A stretch of 6,860 bases of DNA from Dyella_B sp035508595 (lineage in GTDB: Bacteria; Pseudomonadota; Gammaproteobacteria; Xanthomonadales; Rhodanobacteraceae), in the NCBI GenBank assembly GCA_035508595.1, contig DATJMR010000063.1:1-6860 (forward strand), given 5' to 3'. Position 1 is the stretch's first letter; the number at the start of each line of letters is the position of its first letter. Below the pieces are notes generated by a model that saw only the letters and a list, made by a program, of their open reading frames with translations, did not search any database and was not told the DNA's origin. Below, piece by piece: positions 5,283 through 6,860 of this stretch. A program made the position numbers and the translations under genes.

Positions 5283-6860
5283 TTAGGTCACCGGCACCTG
5301 CGCCAGCTGCGCCAGACGACGCACCGCCACCGAGGCGATCGGGTAATCCGCGTTCTGCGTGAGGATCTCCGCCAGCATGTCGCGCGTGTACTTCAGCGTG
5401 GCATCGTCGCGATTGAGCCATGCCTGCACCGGCGATACATCCTTGCTCGTACCCGTCAGCGCGAGGATTTGCATGACCAGCGCACGATGCTGATGGTTGA
5501 GCTCATCCAGCAGCGAACCGCGCGCTTGCGCATGCCAATGCCCATCCACCGGCAACGCTTCGATCTGGCCGCGCAGCCATTCCAGATCGAGCACCTGACC
5601 CAGTTCGTAGAACGCCACGGCGACCTTGGCGATCGGCTGGCCGGTTTGTTGCGCCACTTCCACGATGTCGAGCATGGCGCGCAACTCCGGCAGCTTGGCC
5701 AAATGCAGCGCGAGGTCTTCGGGGAATCCAAGCCCCTCCCACTTCTCCTGGCTGGTGGCGAAGTCGGCCTTGCCGGCCGGCGTGAGCACGTCGGGAATCG
5801 TCGCGCTGAGTTCGGCGACCGCCGATTGATAACGCTCCACGTTCGCGGCGATTTCCAACGTGCCGCCCGGACGGTTGAGCAACCAGCGCGTGAGATGACG
5901 CAGCAGCGACCAGATATGCATGATGGCATCGACCTGCGTGCCCTCAGCCACCTTGCTGTCTTGCGCTTCAATCTGCGCCCACATATCGCGCGCCCCGAGG
6001 ATTTCACGCGCCGCCGTATACGCCTTGGCGATGGCGGCCGGACCCTGCCCCGTATCCTCCTGCATGCGCATCATGAACGTGGCGCCCATGCGATTGAGGG
6101 TGGAGTTGGTGACCGCCGTGGCGATGATTTCGCGCTTCAGGCGATGGCGCTGCATGTGCGCGGCGTACTGCTCGTGCAACGGCCTCGGGAAGTAGCGCAC
6201 CAATTCCTTGGAAAGGTACGGATCTTCCGGAACATCCGACTCCAGCAGCTGTTGATAGAGACGGATCTTGTCGTACGACAACAGCACCGACAGCTCCGGA
6301 CGCGTCAAGCCATGGCCGCGCGTCTTGCGATCGGACAACTCGGTTTCGCTGGGCAGGTTTTCCACCTGACGATCGAGCAAACCTTCGCCTTCCAGCGTGC
6401 GGATGAAGTGCGCCATCGAACCGATGCGCTTCACCGACTGACGCTCCATCAGCGTGATGGCCTGGTTCTGGCGGTAGTTGTCCCATAGCACCAATTGGCC
6501 GACTTCGTCCGTCATCGACGCGAGCTGGCGATTGCGATCGTCCACCGTCATCTCACCGCGCTGCACGGCGTCACCGAGCAGAATCTTGATGTTCACCTCA
6601 TGGTCGGAGGTGTCCACGCCGGCGGAGTTGTCGATGAAGTCGGTATTGAGCAGCACGCCATGCTGCGCCGCTTCGATACGGCCTTTCTGCGTGAAGCCGA
6701 GGTTGCCGCCCTCGCCCACGACCTTGCAGCGCAGTTCCCGGCCGCCCACGCGCACGGCGTTATTGGCGCGATCGCCGACCTGCTCGTTGCTTTCCTCTTC
6801 AGCCTTGACGTAGGTGCCGATGCCGCCGTTCCACAGCAGGTCGACCGGCGCCAGCAGGAT
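5283..6860 (-). CDS. gdhB: NAD-specific glutamate dehydrogenase, large type (C-terminal part)
   Basis: The frame is open from the right window edge to a TAA at 5285-5283 and gives the last 525 residues of a protein that is normally about 1,600 long, so roughly the first two thirds lie outside. The enzyme deaminates glutamate to 2-oxoglutarate and ammonium with NAD+ and serves glutamate catabolism in the cytosol. The visible part starts at the end of the catalytic domain: DLLWNGGIGTYVKA (7-20), VGDRANNAVRV (28-38), CKVVGEGGNLGFTQKGRIE (45-63), then LLNTDFIDNSAGVDTSDHE, a highly conserved block. After about residue 95 follows the helical C-terminal region of the bacterial NAD-GDH family (PF05088), with RHGLTRPELSVLLSY-like text (GHGLTRPELSVLLSYDK, ~188-204) and YFPRPLHEQY. 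It is not the hexameric ~450-residue gdhA type. The right-hand boundary is only the window edge. The gene is followed by a stem-loop and then nadK on the same strand. Confidence 0.93.
   Translation of the reverse strand: MLLAPVDLLWNGGIGTYVKAEEESNEQVGDRANNAVRVGGRELRCKVVGEGGNLGFTQKGRIEAAQHGVLLNTDFIDNSAGVDTSDHEVNIKILLGDAVQRGEMTVDDRNRQLASMTDEVGQLVLWDNYRQNQAITLMERQSVKRIGSMAHFIRTLEGEGLLDRQVENLPSETELSDRKTRGHGLTRPELSVLLSYDKIRLYQQLLESDVPEDPYLSKELVRYFPRPLHEQYAAHMQRHRLKREIIATAVTNSTLNRMGATFMMRMQEDTGQGPAAIAKAYTAAREILGARDMWAQIEAQDSKVAEGTQVDAIMHIWSLLRHLTRWLLNRPGGTLEIAANVERYQSAVAELSATIPDVLTPAGKADFATSQEKWEGLGFPEDLALHLAKLPELRAMLDIVEVAQQTGQPIAKVAVAFYELGQVLDLEWLRGQIEALPVDGHWHAQARGSLLDELNHQHRALVMQILALTGTSKDVSPVQAWLNRDDATLKYTRDMLAEILTQNADYPIASVAVRRLAQLAQVPVT

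Noticed and set aside
4394..6488. Long plus-strand open frames (322 and 415 codons) opposite nadK and the glutamate dehydrogenase gene
   Set aside because: They are antisense to strongly conserved genes, rich in Arg, His and Gln as expected from complementing GC-rich codons, and show no known motif or ribosome binding site.
1..6860. Search by eye for tRNA, rRNA, CRISPR repeats, toxin-antitoxin pairs, phage or integrase genes
   Set aside because: No such pattern was seen. All but short gaps (at most 182 bases) are taken up by six housekeeping or transport genes.

Overview
The window looks like chromosomal DNA from a GC-rich gammaproteobacterium, most likely of the order Xanthomonadales (Xanthomonas/Dyella/Rhodanobacter-like). 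This is an inference from remembered family resemblance, not a database search. The supports are a short NAD kinase of the xanthomonad type, a large NAD-dependent glutamate dehydrogenase next to it, and a dispersed inverted-repeat element with GTCATTCC...GGAATGAC ends. All genes are co-linear with their families. I saw no frameshift, integrase, transposase, tRNA, rRNA or CRISPR array.

Layout. Plus strand, 2-3246: the C-terminal part of an MdtB/MdtC-type RND efflux pump, then an outer-membrane efflux lipoprotein whose start codon overlaps the pump's stop (ATGA), then 12 bp later a YdhF-type aldo/keto reductase. Positions 3247-3428 separate two convergent transcription units and are mostly filled by a 116-bp inverted-repeat element with 26-bp arms that match at 25 positions. 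Minus strand, 6860-3429, reading leftward: the last 525 residues of an NAD-specific glutamate dehydrogenase, an 82-bp gap with a perfect 11-bp stem-loop, NAD kinase, a 62-bp gap, and a cytosolic-type 5'-nucleotidase.

How the genes fit together. The left half encodes the inner-membrane pump and outer-membrane channel of a tripartite exporter; the adaptor and any partner pump would lie upstream, outside the window. The reductase may be co-transcribed with it. The right half is themed on pyridine and purine nucleotides: glutamate catabolism using NAD+, phosphorylation of NAD+ to NADP+, and dephosphorylation of nucleoside monophosphates. I found no clear new system. The points most worth checking are the inverted-repeat element, the possible alternative RNA structures in front of nadK, and the nadK/5'-nucleotidase pairing.
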